Positions 1 through 8,383 of a DNA stretch of 64,000 nt are shown in pieces. Origin of the DNA: Cognatiluteimonas lumbrici (lineage in GTDB: Bacteria; Pseudomonadota; Gammaproteobacteria; Xanthomonadales; Xanthomonadaceae); NCBI RefSeq assembly GCF_006476065.1, contig NZ_ML636798.1:2278114-2342113 (forward strand), written 5' to 3'. Position 1 is the first letter of the stretch. Each line of letters begins with the position of its first letter. The position numbers and the translations under genes are program-made. Below the pieces are notes generated by a model, which saw nothing but the letters and a program-made list of their open reading frames with translations, was not told where the DNA came from and made no database searches.

Positions 1-925
1 CGCGCTGCGCGGCGGCACCCAGGTGGTGTACGCCGAGAACAACGCCGCCACCAGCTGGCAGGGCGTGCAACCGGACTGGTTCGCGATCAACGACTGGAAG
101 CTGGCCGAGGGCAGCCTGTTCGAGCCGCAGGCCTACACCGGCGCGGCCAAGCAGGTGGTCCTGGGCGACAGCGTGCGGCGGGTGCTGTTCGGCGAGGACA
201 GCGGCATCGGCGAGACCATCCGCCTCGGGCGCGTCCCGTTCACCGTGGTCGGGACCCTTGCGCCCAAGGGCCAGGGCAGCTTCGGCCAGGACCAGGACGA
301 CGTGGTGATGGTGCCGCTGTCCACCGCCAGGCGACGGCTGCTGGGCACCATGGGCCTGCCTCCGGGCGCGGTGATGCAGGTCGCGCTGACGGTCGCCGAC
401 GCGCGCGACCTCGGCTACGCGCAGACGGCGGTGGAAGGGCTGCTGCGGCAGCGCCACGACATCCGCCCGGGCCAGGAGGACGACTTCCGCGTGCGCAACA
501 TCAGCGAGATCGTCGCCACCCGCACCGCCACCACCAACCTGATGAGCAAGCTGCTCGGCGCTGTGGCGACCATCTGCCTGGTGATCGGCGGCATCGGCAT
601 CATGAACATCATGCTGGTCTCGGTCACCGAGCGGATCCGCGAGATCGGGCTGCGCATGGCGGTGGGCGCGGGCCCGGGCGACGTGCGCCGGCAGTTCCTG
701 GCCGAGGCGATGCTGATCTCGCTGGTGGGTGGCGCGATCGGCATCCTGGTCGGGATCGTCGGCGCCCTGCTGGTGGGCCGCTTCAGCGACCTGCCGGTGG
801 CGCTCGACGCCCGGGTGGTGGGGCTGGCGGCGGCGTTCTCGATCGGCACCGGGCTGTTCTTCGGCTACTACCCGGCGCGCAAGGCCTCGCAGCTGGATCC
901 GATCGAAGCCCTGCGGCAGCAGTAG
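1..925 (+). CDS. MacB-like ABC transporter permease, 3' part
   Basis: The frame is open from base 2, so the gene begins before the window and only about 307 C-terminal residues are visible. They include the tail of the periplasmic MacB_PCD-like domain and an FtsX-like permease domain. That domain has a TM segment near GAVATICLVIGGIGIMNIML, the cytoplasmic loop VTERIREIGLRMAVGA, two more TM segments, and the family ending YYPARKASQLDPIEALR. MacB-type permeases act in the inner membrane with an ABC ATPase and a periplasmic adaptor to export peptides, lipoproteins or macrolides. The partners would lie upstream, out of view, so the substrate is unknown. The family call is firm; MacB itself is inferred. 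Confidence 0.88.
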   Translation, partial: ALRGGTQVVYAENNAATSWQGVQPDWFAINDWKLAEGSLFEPQAYTGAAKQVVLGDSVRRVLFGEDSGIGETIRLGRVPFTVVGTLAPKGQGSFGQDQDDVVMVPLSTARRRLLGTMGLPPGAVMQVALTVADARDLGYAQTAVEGLLRQRHDIRPGQEDDFRVRNISEIVATRTATTNLMSKLLGAVATICLVIGGIGIMNIMLVSVTERIREIGLRMAVGAGPGDVRRQFLAEAMLISLVGGAIGILVGIVGALLVGRFSDLPVALDARVVGLAAAFSIGTGLFFGYYPARKASQLDPIEALRQQ

Positions 926-983
926 CGCTGTGGCAAAATAAGCCCAGCGCGGCCCCGCCGCGGCAACCCCGGTACCGGAACCC

Positions 984-1367
984 ATGGCGGACCAGGTCGG
1001 CCACCTGCCAAGACATCCCGCGCGCGTCCTGCTCGCGGCCAAGTGGTCCCTCCAGGGCCTGCGCGCGGCGTGGCTGTACGAGTCCTCGTTCCGGCTGGAG
1101 GTGTACCTGTTCGTGGTCCTGGCGCCGTTGGCGCTGTGGGCCGGGCAGACGCCGGTGGAGCGGGTGCTGCTGGTCGGCAGCTGCGTGCTGGTGCTGGCCG
1201 CCGAGCTGCTGAACTCGGCGATCGAGGCGGTGATCGAGCGTTACGGCGCCGAGCACCACGAACTGTCGGGGCGCGCCAAGGACATGGGCTCGGCCGCCGT
1301 GTTCGTGCTGATGATGAACGTGCTCTTTACGTGGGCCCTGATACTCGGTCCACGCGTGCTGGCCTGA
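984..1367 (+). CDS. dgkA: Diacylglycerol kinase DgkA
   Basis: A 127-residue integral membrane kinase that phosphorylates diacylglycerol to phosphatidic acid, recycling the DAG left by periplasmic glycan synthesis. The signature is present: ELLNSAIEAVIER at about residues 73-85, followed by the conserved lysine and aspartate of AKDMGSAAVFVL. Three hydrophobic segments match the trimeric small-DgkA fold, and the length is near the usual 120 residues. The ATG at 984 gives the family-length protein. It lies 58 nt after the permease and 49 nt before a TerC gene on the same strand. Confidence 0.93.
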   Translation: MADQVGHLPRHPARVLLAAKWSLQGLRAAWLYESSFRLEVYLFVVLAPLALWAGQTPVERVLLVGSCVLVLAAELLNSAIEAVIERYGAEHHELSGRAKDMGSAAVFVLMMNVLFTWALILGPRVLA

Positions 1368-1416
1368 CCCGGCCGACTGCTGTCCTCCCCCCTGAAGCCG
1401 ACGGAACGACCGCTCG

Positions 1417-2160
1417 ATGAGTCTTGAAATGCTTGCCGACCCGCAGACCTGGATCCTGCTGGTCACGCTCAGTTCGATCGAGATCGTCCTCGGCATCGAC
1501 AACCTCGTCTTCATCTCGATCGCGGTCAGCCGCCTGCCGCCCACGACCCGCGAGCGCGCGCGCAAGTTCGGCATCGCCGCCGCCTGCATCACCCGCATCG
1601 CGCTGCTGCTGACGCTCGCGTTCCTGGCGCACATGAAGCAGGACATCTTCAGCGTGTTCGGGCACGGCTTCTCGGTGCGCGACCTGGTGCTGCTGCTCGG
1701 CGGCATCTTCCTGGTGTTCAAGGGCATCGCCGAGATCCGCGACCAGGTCGCCGGCGAACCGGAAGCCGAGGACATCCACACCCGGCCGGCCGCCTCCTTC
1801 GGCGCGGTGATCGCGCAGATCGCGGTGATCGACATCGTGTTCTCGCTGGACTCGGTGATCGCCGCGGTCGGCATGGCCGAGGAGTACGTGCCGGTGATGG
1901 TGGCCGCGATCCTGCTGGCGGTGGCGGTGATGCTGCTGGCCGCGCGCCCGCTGGGCCACTTCATCGACAACAACCCGACCATCAAGATGCTGGCGCTGGC
2001 ATTCATCGTGCTGATCGGCGGCTACCTGGTGGTCGAGGGGCTGGAGATCCACGTGCCCAAGGGCTACATCTACGGCGCGATGGGCTTCTCGGCGGCGGTG
2101 GAAGCCCTGAACCTGTGGGCCAAGCGCCGCGCGCGGCTGCGCGAGGGACGCCGGCCCTAG
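1417..2160 (+). CDS. TerC family integral membrane protein
   Basis: A 247-residue multi-pass membrane protein. The family hallmarks are the paired acidic motifs in membrane helices: EIVLGIDNLVFIS near residues 22-34 and VIDIVFSLDSVIAAVGMA near 138-155. TerC/YgdQ-type proteins are linked to metal handling at the membrane, notably Mn2+ export or metallation of secreted proteins; the substrate here cannot be read from sequence. There is a charged cytoplasmic segment after the fourth helix (EIRDQVAGEPEAED) and an Arg-rich C-terminal tail. Start ATG 1417 follows dgkA by 49 nt. Confidence 0.9.
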   Translation: MSLEMLADPQTWILLVTLSSIEIVLGIDNLVFISIAVSRLPPTTRERARKFGIAAACITRIALLLTLAFLAHMKQDIFSVFGHGFSVRDLVLLLGGIFLVFKGIAEIRDQVAGEPEAEDIHTRPAASFGAVIAQIAVIDIVFSLDSVIAAVGMAEEYVPVMVAAILLAVAVMLLAARPLGHFIDNNPTIKMLALAFIVLIGGYLVVEGLEIHVPKGYIYGAMGFSAAVEALNLWAKRRARLREGRRP

Positions 2161-2249
2161 CGGCGCCCCGGTGCCGGGCGAGGGCGCTCGTTGCGCCTTC
2201 ACGCCCGGAGTGCTGGAATGCAGCGGTCGTTTCCGTCGTGGGGTTTCCG

Positions 2250-2843
2250 ATGCGTGCGCTCCAGGTCGTCGTGCTCCTGCTGCTTTCCGCGCTGCTCAGC
2301 GGCTGCGGCTACAACGAGATCCAGTCCAGGGACGAGGCGGTGGATGCCGCCTGGTCGCAGGTCCTCAACGTCTACAAGCGCCGTGCCGACCTGGTGCCGA
2401 ACCTGGTCGCGACCGTCAAGGGCTACGCTGCCCACGAAGAGCGGGTGTTCACCGAGGTCACCGAGGCGCGCGCGCGGGTCGGCAGCATCAACGTGGACGC
2501 CGGCGATCCCGAGTCGCTGGAACGGTTCCAGCAGGCGCAGGGCCAGCTGCAGGGCGCCATTGGGCGACTGCTGCTGGTGAGCGAGAACTACCCGCAGCTC
2601 AAGGCCGACCAGAACTTCCTGCAGCTGCAGGCGCAGCTCGAGGGCACCGAGAACCGGATCACCGTCGAGCGCCAGCGCTACATCCAGGCGGTGCAGGACT
2701 ACAACACCTACATCCGCCGCTTCCCGGTCAACCTCACCGCGAAGCTGTTCGGCTACGACACCAGGCCGAACTTCACCGTGGACGACGTCGAGGCGATCGA
2801 GGACGCGCCGGCGGTGGACTTCGGCCAGCCCGACGCGGGATGA
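2250..2843 (+). CDS. LemA family lipoprotein
   Basis: A 197-residue LemA protein. I chose ATG 2250 because it opens directly with a lipoprotein signal, MRALQVVVLLLLSALLSGC, whose lipobox LSGC puts the lipidated cysteine near residue 19; upstream in-frame starts would bury this signal. The family core is AWSQVLNVYKRRADLVPNLVATVKGYAAHEE, then NFLQLQAQLEGTENRITVERQRYI and YNTYIRRFPVNLTAKLFGY. LemA proteins are alpha-helical, membrane-anchored and of uncertain function. They usually sit beside TPM-domain genes, as here: the stop overlaps the next start (ATGA). Confidence 0.9.
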   Translation: MRALQVVVLLLLSALLSGCGYNEIQSRDEAVDAAWSQVLNVYKRRADLVPNLVATVKGYAAHEERVFTEVTEARARVGSINVDAGDPESLERFQQAQGQLQGAIGRLLLVSENYPQLKADQNFLQLQAQLEGTENRITVERQRYIQAVQDYNTYIRRFPVNLTAKLFGYDTRPNFTVDDVEAIEDAPAVDFGQPDAG

Positions 2844-3760
2844 GCCTGCGCCGGCTCGCCGGATGGTTGTTGCTGCCGTGCCTGCTGCTGCCGGCATGGG
2901 CGGCGGCGCAGGGACTGCAGCCGATCCCGCCGCTGGACGCGCCGGTGGTCGACACGACCGGCACCCTCGACGCGGCCACCGTGCAGCGGATCGAGGCACG
3001 GGCGCGAGCCCTGCAGGCATCGAAGGGCAGCCAGTTGCAGGTGCTGATGGTGCCGACCACCGAACCGGAGGACATCGCCGCCTACGCGCAGCGCGTGTAC
3101 GACCAGTGGAAGCTGGGCCGCGAATCGGTGGACGACGGCGTGCTGGTGCTGGTCGCCAGGGACGACCGGCGCGTGCGCATCCAGCCCGGCTACGGCCTCG
3201 AGGGCGCGATCCCGGACGCCACCGCGGCGCGCGTGATCCAGGAGTACATGGTGCCGAGGTTCCGCGACGGGGACTTCGGCGGCGGCCTCGACGAGGCCAC
3301 GGCCGTGCTGGCCAGGCTGGTCGAGGGCGAGCCGCTGCCGGAACCGATGGCCGACAGTCGTCCCCGCCCGCGAGGCATCGGCGGCAACTGGATGATCGCG
3401 CTGTTCGCGGCTTTCATCGTCGCCCAGGTCGCGCGCGGAATCTTCGCGCGAACCCCGAGGGGCGTGCGCGGCGTGCTTGGGGCCGGCGCCGCGGGCGGGG
3501 TCGCCTGGATGATCGGGCAGGCGCTGCTCCTGGGCGGAGTTGGCGCCTTCATCGGATTGCTGTTCGGGCTCGCGCAGGCGCCGTCGGGGCGCGTGGTGCG
3601 CCATGGCGGCTGGGGCGGTTTCGGCGGCCCGCCCTTCGGCGGAGGCTGGGGCGGCGGCGGCTGGGGCGGCGGCGGTCGCAGCGGCGGCGGCTTCGGCGGG
3701 GGCGGCTGGTCCGGCGGCGGCGGCATGAGCGGGGGCGGCGGCGCCTCCGGCAGCTGGTGA
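2840..3760 (+). CDS. TPM-domain membrane protein with Gly-rich tail (YgcG-like)
   Basis: A 306-residue protein starting at ATG 2840, overlapping the lemA stop by 4 nt, with an N-terminal signal ending at AWAAAQ. Residues about 34-160 form a TPM domain (VVDTTGTLDAATVQRIEARARALQ, GYGLEGAIPDATAARVI). Two hydrophobic segments follow, then a tail of more than 50 residues almost entirely Gly with Trp, Phe, Ser and Arg. This architecture is that of YgcG-like proteins paired with LemA. The biochemical role is unknown; TPM domains have been called phosphatases in plant TLP18.3 only. Translational coupling to LemA and the following TPM gene suggests a joint envelope function. Confidence 0.88.
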   Translation: MSLRRLAGWLLLPCLLLPAWAAAQGLQPIPPLDAPVVDTTGTLDAATVQRIEARARALQASKGSQLQVLMVPTTEPEDIAAYAQRVYDQWKLGRESVDDGVLVLVARDDRRVRIQPGYGLEGAIPDATAARVIQEYMVPRFRDGDFGGGLDEATAVLARLVEGEPLPEPMADSRPRPRGIGGNWMIALFAAFIVAQVARGIFARTPRGVRGVLGAGAAGGVAWMIGQALLLGGVGAFIGLLFGLAQAPSGRVVRHGGWGGFGGPPFGGGWGGGGWGGGGRSGGGFGGGGWSGGGGMSGGGGASGSW

Positions 3761-3770
3761 GGCCGGGGCC

Positions 3771-4265
3771 ATGATCGGTCGCCTGTTCCGGCACCTGTTC
3801 GCGCCCTCGGCGGCGCGCCTGTTCCGCGAGGAGAGCCTGCAGCGGATCGCCGAGGCGGTCGCGCGGGGCGAGGCCACGCATACCGGCGAAACCTGTTTCG
3901 CGGTCGAATCCGCGCTGCCCCTGCGCGCAGTGTTCGCGGGCGTGGACGCGCGCCAGCGCGCCGAGGAGGCTTTCTCGCGCCTGCGCGTTTGGGACACCGC
4001 GGCCAACAACGGGGTGCTGGTGTACCTGCTGCTGGCCGACCACCGGATCGAGATCGTGGCCGACCGCGGCTTCCGCGGGCGCGTCAGCGACGCGCAGTGG
4101 CGCGGAATCTGCCAGCTGATGGAGGAGCGCCTGCGCGCCGGCGACCCGGAGGCCGCGGCGGTGCAGGGGATCGAGGCCGCGTCGCGGCTGGTGGCCGCGC
4201 ATTTCCCGCGCGTGGACGACGTCCCGGACGAGAACGAACTTCCCGACCTGCCGCACCTGTCCTGA
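3771..4265 (+). CDS. Short TPM-domain protein
   Basis: A 164-residue protein, 10 nt downstream of the larger TPM gene. It matches the second TPM paralogue often found third in LemA operons: EESLQRIAEAVARGEATHTGE, then ETCFAVESALPL, AEEAFSRLRVWDTAANNGVLVYLLLADHRIEIVADRGF and WRGICQLMEERLRAGD. There is no signal peptide, so at least part should be cytoplasmic, unlike its neighbour. Function unknown. The three genes look like one transcription unit. Confidence 0.85.
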   Translation: MIGRLFRHLFAPSAARLFREESLQRIAEAVARGEATHTGETCFAVESALPLRAVFAGVDARQRAEEAFSRLRVWDTAANNGVLVYLLLADHRIEIVADRGFRGRVSDAQWRGICQLMEERLRAGDPEAAAVQGIEAASRLVAAHFPRVDDVPDENELPDLPHLS

Positions 4266-4302
4266 GCAGGCACAATAGGCCGGTCCCGCCACGGAGCCGT
4301 CG

Positions 4303-5214
4303 ATGTCGCCCTGGTTGCACCGGATCGATCCGATCGCACTGCAGTTCCCGGAATTCTCCCTCTTCGGCATGACCCTGCACCCGGCCGTGCACTGGTACGG
4401 GGTGATGTACCTGCTCGGCTTCGGCCTGGCGTGGTGGCTCGGCCGCCGACGCGTCCTTCAGGGCCGCCTGCCCGGCGTCGACGCACAGGCGTTCGGCGAC
4501 CTCGTGTTCTACGGCATGCTCGGCGTCATCCTCGGTGGCCGGCTCGGCTACATCCTGTTCTACGACCTGTCCGCCTACCTGGCCGACCCGTTGCAGGTGT
4601 TCGAGATCTGGAACGGCGGCATGAGCTTCCACGGCGGCCTCGTCGGCGTCTGCATCGCGGCTTGGTGGTGGGCGCGCAAGCACCGCCTGCACTTCATGGA
4701 CGTGGCCGACTTCGTGGCGCCGCTGGTGCCGCCCGGCCTGGGCTTCGGCAGGCTCGGCAACTTCATCAACGGCGAGCTGTGGGGCAAGTACACCGGCGGC
4801 GACTGGGGCGTGATCTTCCCGCACGCCGAGGCGCCGCTGCTGCGGCTCGCCCCGGAGCAGCTGCAGGCGCTGCACGCCAGCGGCGCGCTCGACCGTTACG
4901 CGCGGCATCCCTCGCCGCTGTACCAGGCGCTGCTCGAGGGCCTGGTGATGTTCGTGGCCCTGTGGTGGTTCTCCAGCCGCCCGCGCCCGCGCTACGCGGT
5001 GGCGGGGCTGTTCGCGCTGCTCTACGGCAGCTTCCGCTTCCTGGTCGAGTTCGTGCGCGTCCCCGATGCGCAACTCGGCTACCTGGCGTTCGGCTGGCTG
5101 ACCATGGGCCAGTTGCTGAGCCTGCCGCTGGTGGCGCTGGGCCTGTTCTGGCTGTGGAAGTCGCGCAGCGCGCCGACCCTGCAGCCGGTTCCGGCCCCGG
5201 ACACGGCGAACTGA
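4303..5214 (+). CDS. lgt: Prolipoprotein diacylglyceryl transferase Lgt
   Basis: A 303-residue inner-membrane enzyme that moves the diacylglyceryl group of phosphatidylglycerol onto the lipobox cysteine, the first step of lipoprotein maturation. Visible hallmarks are [10 protein letters not shown] around residues 107-116 and the Lgt signature [15 protein letters not shown] near 147-161, with further conserved residues in [27 protein letters not shown]. About seven hydrophobic segments are present. It precedes thyA by 1 nt, a pairing common in proteobacteria. LolB and LemA in this window would be substrates. Confidence 0.97.
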   Translation: MSPWLHRIDPIALQFPEFSLFGMTLHPAVHWYGVMYLLGFGLAWWLGRRRVLQGRLPGVDAQAFGDLVFYGMLGVILGGRLGYILFYDLSAYLADPLQVFEIWNGGMSFHGGLVGVCIAAWWWARKHRLHFMDVADFVAPLVPPGLGFGRLGNFINGELWGKYTGGDWGVIFPHAEAPLLRLAPEQLQALHASGALDRYARHPSPLYQALLEGLVMFVALWWFSSRPRPRYAVAGLFALLYGSFRFLVEFVRVPDAQLGYLAFGWLTMGQLLSLPLVALGLFWLWKSRSAPTLQPVPAPDTAN

Positions 5215-5215
5215 G

Positions 5216-6010
5216 ATGCGCCAGTACCTCGACCTGCTGCGCCACGTGCTCGAGCAGGGCACCGACAAGGACGACCGCACCGGCACCGGCACGCGCAGCG
5301 TGTTCGGCTGGCAGATGCGCTTCGACCTGCGCGAGGGCTTCCCGCTGGTGACCACGAAGAAGCTGCACCTGCGCTCGATCGTGCACGAGTTGCTGTGGTT
5401 CCTGAAGGGCGAGACCAACATCGCCTACCTGCGCGAGAACAAGGTCTCGATCTGGGACGAGTGGGCGGACGAACAGGGCGAACTCGGGCCGGTGTACGGC
5501 AAGCAATGGCGGCGCTGGACCGGCAGCGACGGCCGCGAAATCGACCAGGTGCGCTGGGTGGTGGACGAGATCCGGCGCAACCCCGATTCGCGGCGCCTGA
5601 TCGTGTCCGCATGGAACGTTGCCGACCTGCCGGCGATGGCGTTGATGCCCTGCCACACGCTGTTCCAGTTCTACGTCGCCGACGGGCGCCTGAGCTGCCA
5701 GCTCTACCAGCGCAGCGGCGACATCTTCCTCGGCGTGCCCTTCAACATCGCCAGCTACGCGCTGCTCACCCACATGGTGGCGCAGGTCTGCGGCCTGGGC
5801 GTCGGCGACTTCGTGCACACCCTGGGCGACGCGCACCTGTACTCGAACCACTTCGAGCAGGCGCGCGAGCAGCTTTCGCGCGAGCCGCGGCGGTTGCCCA
5901 CGCTGGTGCTCGATCCCGCGGTCGACGACCTGTTCGCCTTCCGCTACGAGCACATCGCGATCGAGGGCTACGACCCGCTGCCCGCGATCAAGGCACCGGT
6001 GGCGGTGTGA
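5216..6010 (+). CDS. thyA: Thymidylate synthase ThyA
   Basis: A 264-residue enzyme, the same length as E. coli ThyA, that methylates dUMP to dTMP using methylene-tetrahydrofolate and yields dihydrofolate. The catalytic cysteine is Cys146 in [13 protein letters not shown]. The substrate loop [11 protein letters not shown], the dUMP-binding [20 protein letters not shown] and the C-terminal [13 protein letters not shown] are intact. It lies between lgt and folA, and its stop overlaps the folA GTG start, so the dihydrofolate it makes is recycled by the product of the next gene. Confidence 0.98.
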   Translation: MRQYLDLLRHVLEQGTDKDDRTGTGTRSVFGWQMRFDLREGFPLVTTKKLHLRSIVHELLWFLKGETNIAYLRENKVSIWDEWADEQGELGPVYGKQWRRWTGSDGREIDQVRWVVDEIRRNPDSRRLIVSAWNVADLPAMALMPCHTLFQFYVADGRLSCQLYQRSGDIFLGVPFNIASYALLTHMVAQVCGLGVGDFVHTLGDAHLYSNHFEQAREQLSREPRRLPTLVLDPAVDDLFAFRYEHIAIEGYDPLPAIKAPVAV

Positions 6011-6498
6011 CCACGCTGACCCTGCTGGCGGCGCTCGACCGCGAATTCGCGATCGGCAAGGACGGCGACCTGCCCTGGCATTTGCCGGACGACCTCAAGC
6101 GGTTCAAGGCGCTGACCCTCGGCAAGCCGGTGCTGATGGGCCGCCGGACCGCCGAGTCGCTCCGCCGCGCGCTGCCGGGCCGCCGCAACCTCGTGCTGAC
6201 GCGCAGCGGCAAGGTCCCGTTCGAGGGCATGGAACCGTTCGGGTCGCTGGACGCGGCACTGCAAGCGGTGCGCGACGCCGGCGAACTCTGGGTCATCGGC
6301 GGCGGCGAAGTGTTCGCCGCGACCCTGCCGCTGGCCACCCGCATGCACCTGACCTGGGTGGACACCGTAGTCGAGGGCGCCGACGCCTTCTTCCCCCGCT
6401 TCGATGCAACACAGTGGCAACCCGTCTCCCGCGAACCGCACCCCGCCGACGACCGCCACGCCCACCCCTTCGAATTCGTCGACTACCACCGCCAGTAA
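6007..6498 (+). CDS. folA: Dihydrofolate reductase FolA
   Basis: A 163-residue NADPH-dependent reductase of dihydrofolate to tetrahydrofolate. I chose GTG 6007, which overlaps the thyA stop (GTGA) and opens with the family N-terminus [27 protein letters not shown]. The acidic active-site residue lies in LPDDLKRF, the cofactor loop in [13 protein letters not shown] and the second glycine loop in [10 protein letters not shown]. The ending VDYHRQ is normal. It is the last plus-strand gene of the block, and a large inverted repeat follows. Confidence 0.96.
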   Translation: MTTLTLLAALDREFAIGKDGDLPWHLPDDLKRFKALTLGKPVLMGRRTAESLRRALPGRRNLVLTRSGKVPFEGMEPFGSLDAALQAVRDAGELWVIGGGEVFAATLPLATRMHLTWVDTVVEGADAFFPRFDATQWQPVSREPHPADDRHAHPFEFVDYHRQ

Positions 6499-6549
6499 CG
6501 TGCCCCCGGAAACAAGAAGCCGCAGGCTTCGAGTACCAGCGAAGCGCAG

Positions 6550-6619
6550 CGGAGAAGGCGGTGCCCCTGGCCGACGACTCAAAACGCTCTGGAGGAGGCC
6601 AGGGGCACCGCCTTCTCCG
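6550..6619. repeat. Perfect 23-bp inverted repeat between convergent genes
   Basis: Arms 6550-6572 and 6597-6619 are exact reverse complements (23 of 23), separated by 24 nt. They lie between the stop of folA (plus) and the stop of apaH (minus). Transcribed from either strand this would fold into a very stable hairpin, so a bidirectional terminator or RNA-end stabiliser is plausible, but there is no T-run beside either arm. A palindromic interspersed element is the alternative. Confidence 0.75.
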
Positions 6620-6621
6620 TG

Positions 6622-6650
6622 GAGCGTCCCTCCGGAGCTCGAAACCCGGA
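6622..6650. repeat. 29-nt intergenic module, copy 1
   Basis: The sequence beginning GAGCGTCCCTCC and containing GAGCTCGAA recurs at 24257-24285 with 25 of 29 identical bases. Both copies abut the stop codon of a minus-strand gene (apaH here, the UdgX-like gene there) in a convergent gene gap. This suggests a dispersed element or a shared 3'-UTR structure rather than coding sequence. Confidence 0.5.
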
Positions 6651-7493
6651 TCAGCGCCGCGCCGGATTAGCCGGCACGTCCCGCCCCGGCACCTGCACGA
6701 TCCGCAACTCCTCGCTGTCCAGCTGCAGCGCCGTGAGCCTGCCGCCCCAGACCGCCCCGGTGTCGATCGCGTGCACCCCGTGGCCGATGAACAGCCCCAG
6801 CGCCGACCAGTGCCCGCAGACGATCCTGAGGTCGCGCTCCGCGCGCCCGGGCACCGCGTACCACGGATACAGGCCCGGCTGCTGCGTCCCCGGCGGCCCC
6901 TTCTCGTCGAACGCGATGCGCCCGCGCGGGGTGCAGTAGCGCAGGCGCGTGAACACGTTGATGATCGCGCGCTGCCGGTCGTGGCCCGAGAGCCCCGGCG
7001 ACCACGCCGGGCGGTCGCCGTACATGTTGCGCAGGAGCTTGCGATAGCCCTCGCCATGGAGCGCACGCTCGACCTCGGCGGCGTGCTTCTGCGCCAGCTG
7101 CGTGGTCCACTTCGGCGCCAGTCCGGCGTGCACCATCATCCAGCCCAGCTCGCGATCGGCATGCAGCAACGGGCGCCCGCGCAGCCAGTCCAGCATCTCG
7201 CGGGCATCGGGCGCGAACAGCACCCGCTGCAGGTCGGGATTGACCTTGCGCTGTTCCTCCGGCCTGCGCTCGGCGATGGCCAGCAGGGACAGGTCGTGGT
7301 TGCCGAGCACGACGACACAGTTGTCGCGCAGCGAATGCACGAGCCGCAAGGTCTCCAGCGACTCGCCGCCACGGTTGACAAGGTCGCCGCAGAACCACAG
7401 CGTGTCGCGCGCAGGGTCGAAGCGGATGCGCTCCAGCAGCCGCTGCGTCGGCGCATGACATCCCTGCAGGTCGCCGATCGCCCAGATAGCCAT
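6651..7493 (-). CDS. apaH: Symmetrical Ap4A hydrolase ApaH
   Basis: A 280-residue calcineurin-like phosphoesterase that splits diadenosine tetraphosphate into two ADP, and also decaps Np4-RNA in E. coli. The metal motifs are in place: GDLQGC at 7-12, GDLVNRGG at 36-43 and GNHD at 64-67, with the downstream histidines in MMVHAGLAPKW and CGHWSALG. It is the last gene of the lptD-surA-pdxA-rsmA series and begins 50 nt after rsmA. In E. coli apaG sits before apaH; here nothing of that size fits in the gap. Confidence 0.96.
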   Translation of the reverse strand: MAIWAIGDLQGCHAPTQRLLERIRFDPARDTLWFCGDLVNRGGESLETLRLVHSLRDNCVVVLGNHDLSLLAIAERRPEEQRKVNPDLQRVLFAPDAREMLDWLRGRPLLHADRELGWMMVHAGLAPKWTTQLAQKHAAEVERALHGEGYRKLLRNMYGDRPAWSPGLSGHDRQRAIINVFTRLRYCTPRGRIAFDEKGPPGTQQPGLYPWYAVPGRAERDLRIVCGHWSALGLFIGHGVHAIDTGAVWGGRLTALQLDSEELRIVQVPGRDVPANPARR

Positions 7494-7543
7494 GGCGCCA
7501 GTGTAAGCGGGAATCGCGGGTGCGGCGGCACCCGCCGCCGCGC

Positions 7544-8383
7544 TCAGTGCGCTTCCGGCGGCGCCAGGTTGGCCAGTCGCACGAAACCCTCGACCGGGAC
7601 CTGTTCGGCGCGCATGTCGGGACGCAGGCCCGCGGCCTCGATCAGTGCGGGAGTGGCCACGGCCGCGAGCGCATTGCGCAGCGTCTTGCGGCGCTGGCCG
7701 AACGCGGCGCGCACGATGGCGGCGAATCGCGACGGATCCCCGATGCCGACGGTGCCGGGCGCACGTGGTACCAGCCGCACGACCGCGGAGTCCACCTTCG
7801 GCGCGGGGCGGAACGCGCCCGGGCCCACGGTGAACAGCGGCGTCACCGTGCAGTACGCCTGCAGCATCACGCTCAGGCGTCCGTAGACCTTGCTGCCCGG
7901 GGCCGCGCCCATGCGCTCGACCACTTCCTTTTGCAGCATGAAGTGCATGTCGCGGATCGCGCCGGCGTGCTCCAGCGCATGGAACAGGATCGGCGACGAC
8001 AGGTTGTAGGGCAGGTTGCCGGCCAGGCGCAGCTGTCCGCCGGCCGCCAGCGCGGTGAAGTCCACCTCGAGCACGTCGGCGTTGAGCAGCGTGAGTTCGC
8101 CGCGTGGCGCGGCCGCCGCGGACAGCGGCTCGAGCAGGTCGCGGTCGAACTCGATCGCGGTGAGCGCGCCGTGGCGGTCGAGCAGCGGCAGCGTCAGCGC
8201 ACCCTGGCCGGGCCCGATCTCGACGATGCGGTCGCCGGGTCGGGGATCGATCGCCAGCACGATGCGATCGATCACGCCGCGGTCGTGCAGGAAGTTCTGG
8301 CCGAGGTGCTTCTTGGCGTCGCGGCGGAAGCCGTCGGCGTCGCGCGCATCGCGGGCGCGCGGGGCGGGGCGCTGCCGGCTCAC
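7544..8383 (-). CDS. rsmA: 16S rRNA dimethyladenosine transferase RsmA (KsgA)
   Basis: A 279-residue SAM-dependent enzyme that dimethylates two adjacent adenines near the 3' end of 16S rRNA. The N-terminal family motif KKHLGQNFLHD is followed by the SAM loop EIGPGQGALT and the catalytic NLPYNLSS. The GTG start at 8383 overlaps the pdxA stop (GTGA), so the two are translationally coupled, the usual order in proteobacteria. A short Arg-rich N-terminal extension precedes the conserved block. Confidence 0.96.
   Translation of the reverse strand: MSRQRPAPRARDARDADGFRRDAKKHLGQNFLHDRGVIDRIVLAIDPRPGDRIVEIGPGQGALTLPLLDRHGALTAIEFDRDLLEPLSAAAAPRGELTLLNADVLEVDFTALAAGGQLRLAGNLPYNLSSPILFHALEHAGAIRDMHFMLQKEVVERMGAAPGSKVYGRLSVMLQAYCTVTPLFTVGPGAFRPAPKVDSAVVRLVPRAPGTVGIGDPSRFAAIVRAAFGQRRKTLRNALAAVATPALIEAAGLRPDMRAEQVPVEGFVRLANLAPPEAH

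Noticed and set aside
3609..3745. GGC-rich tandem repeat as a non-coding repeat
   Set aside because: It encodes the in-frame Gly/Trp tail typical of TPM proteins; base repetition follows from glycine codons.
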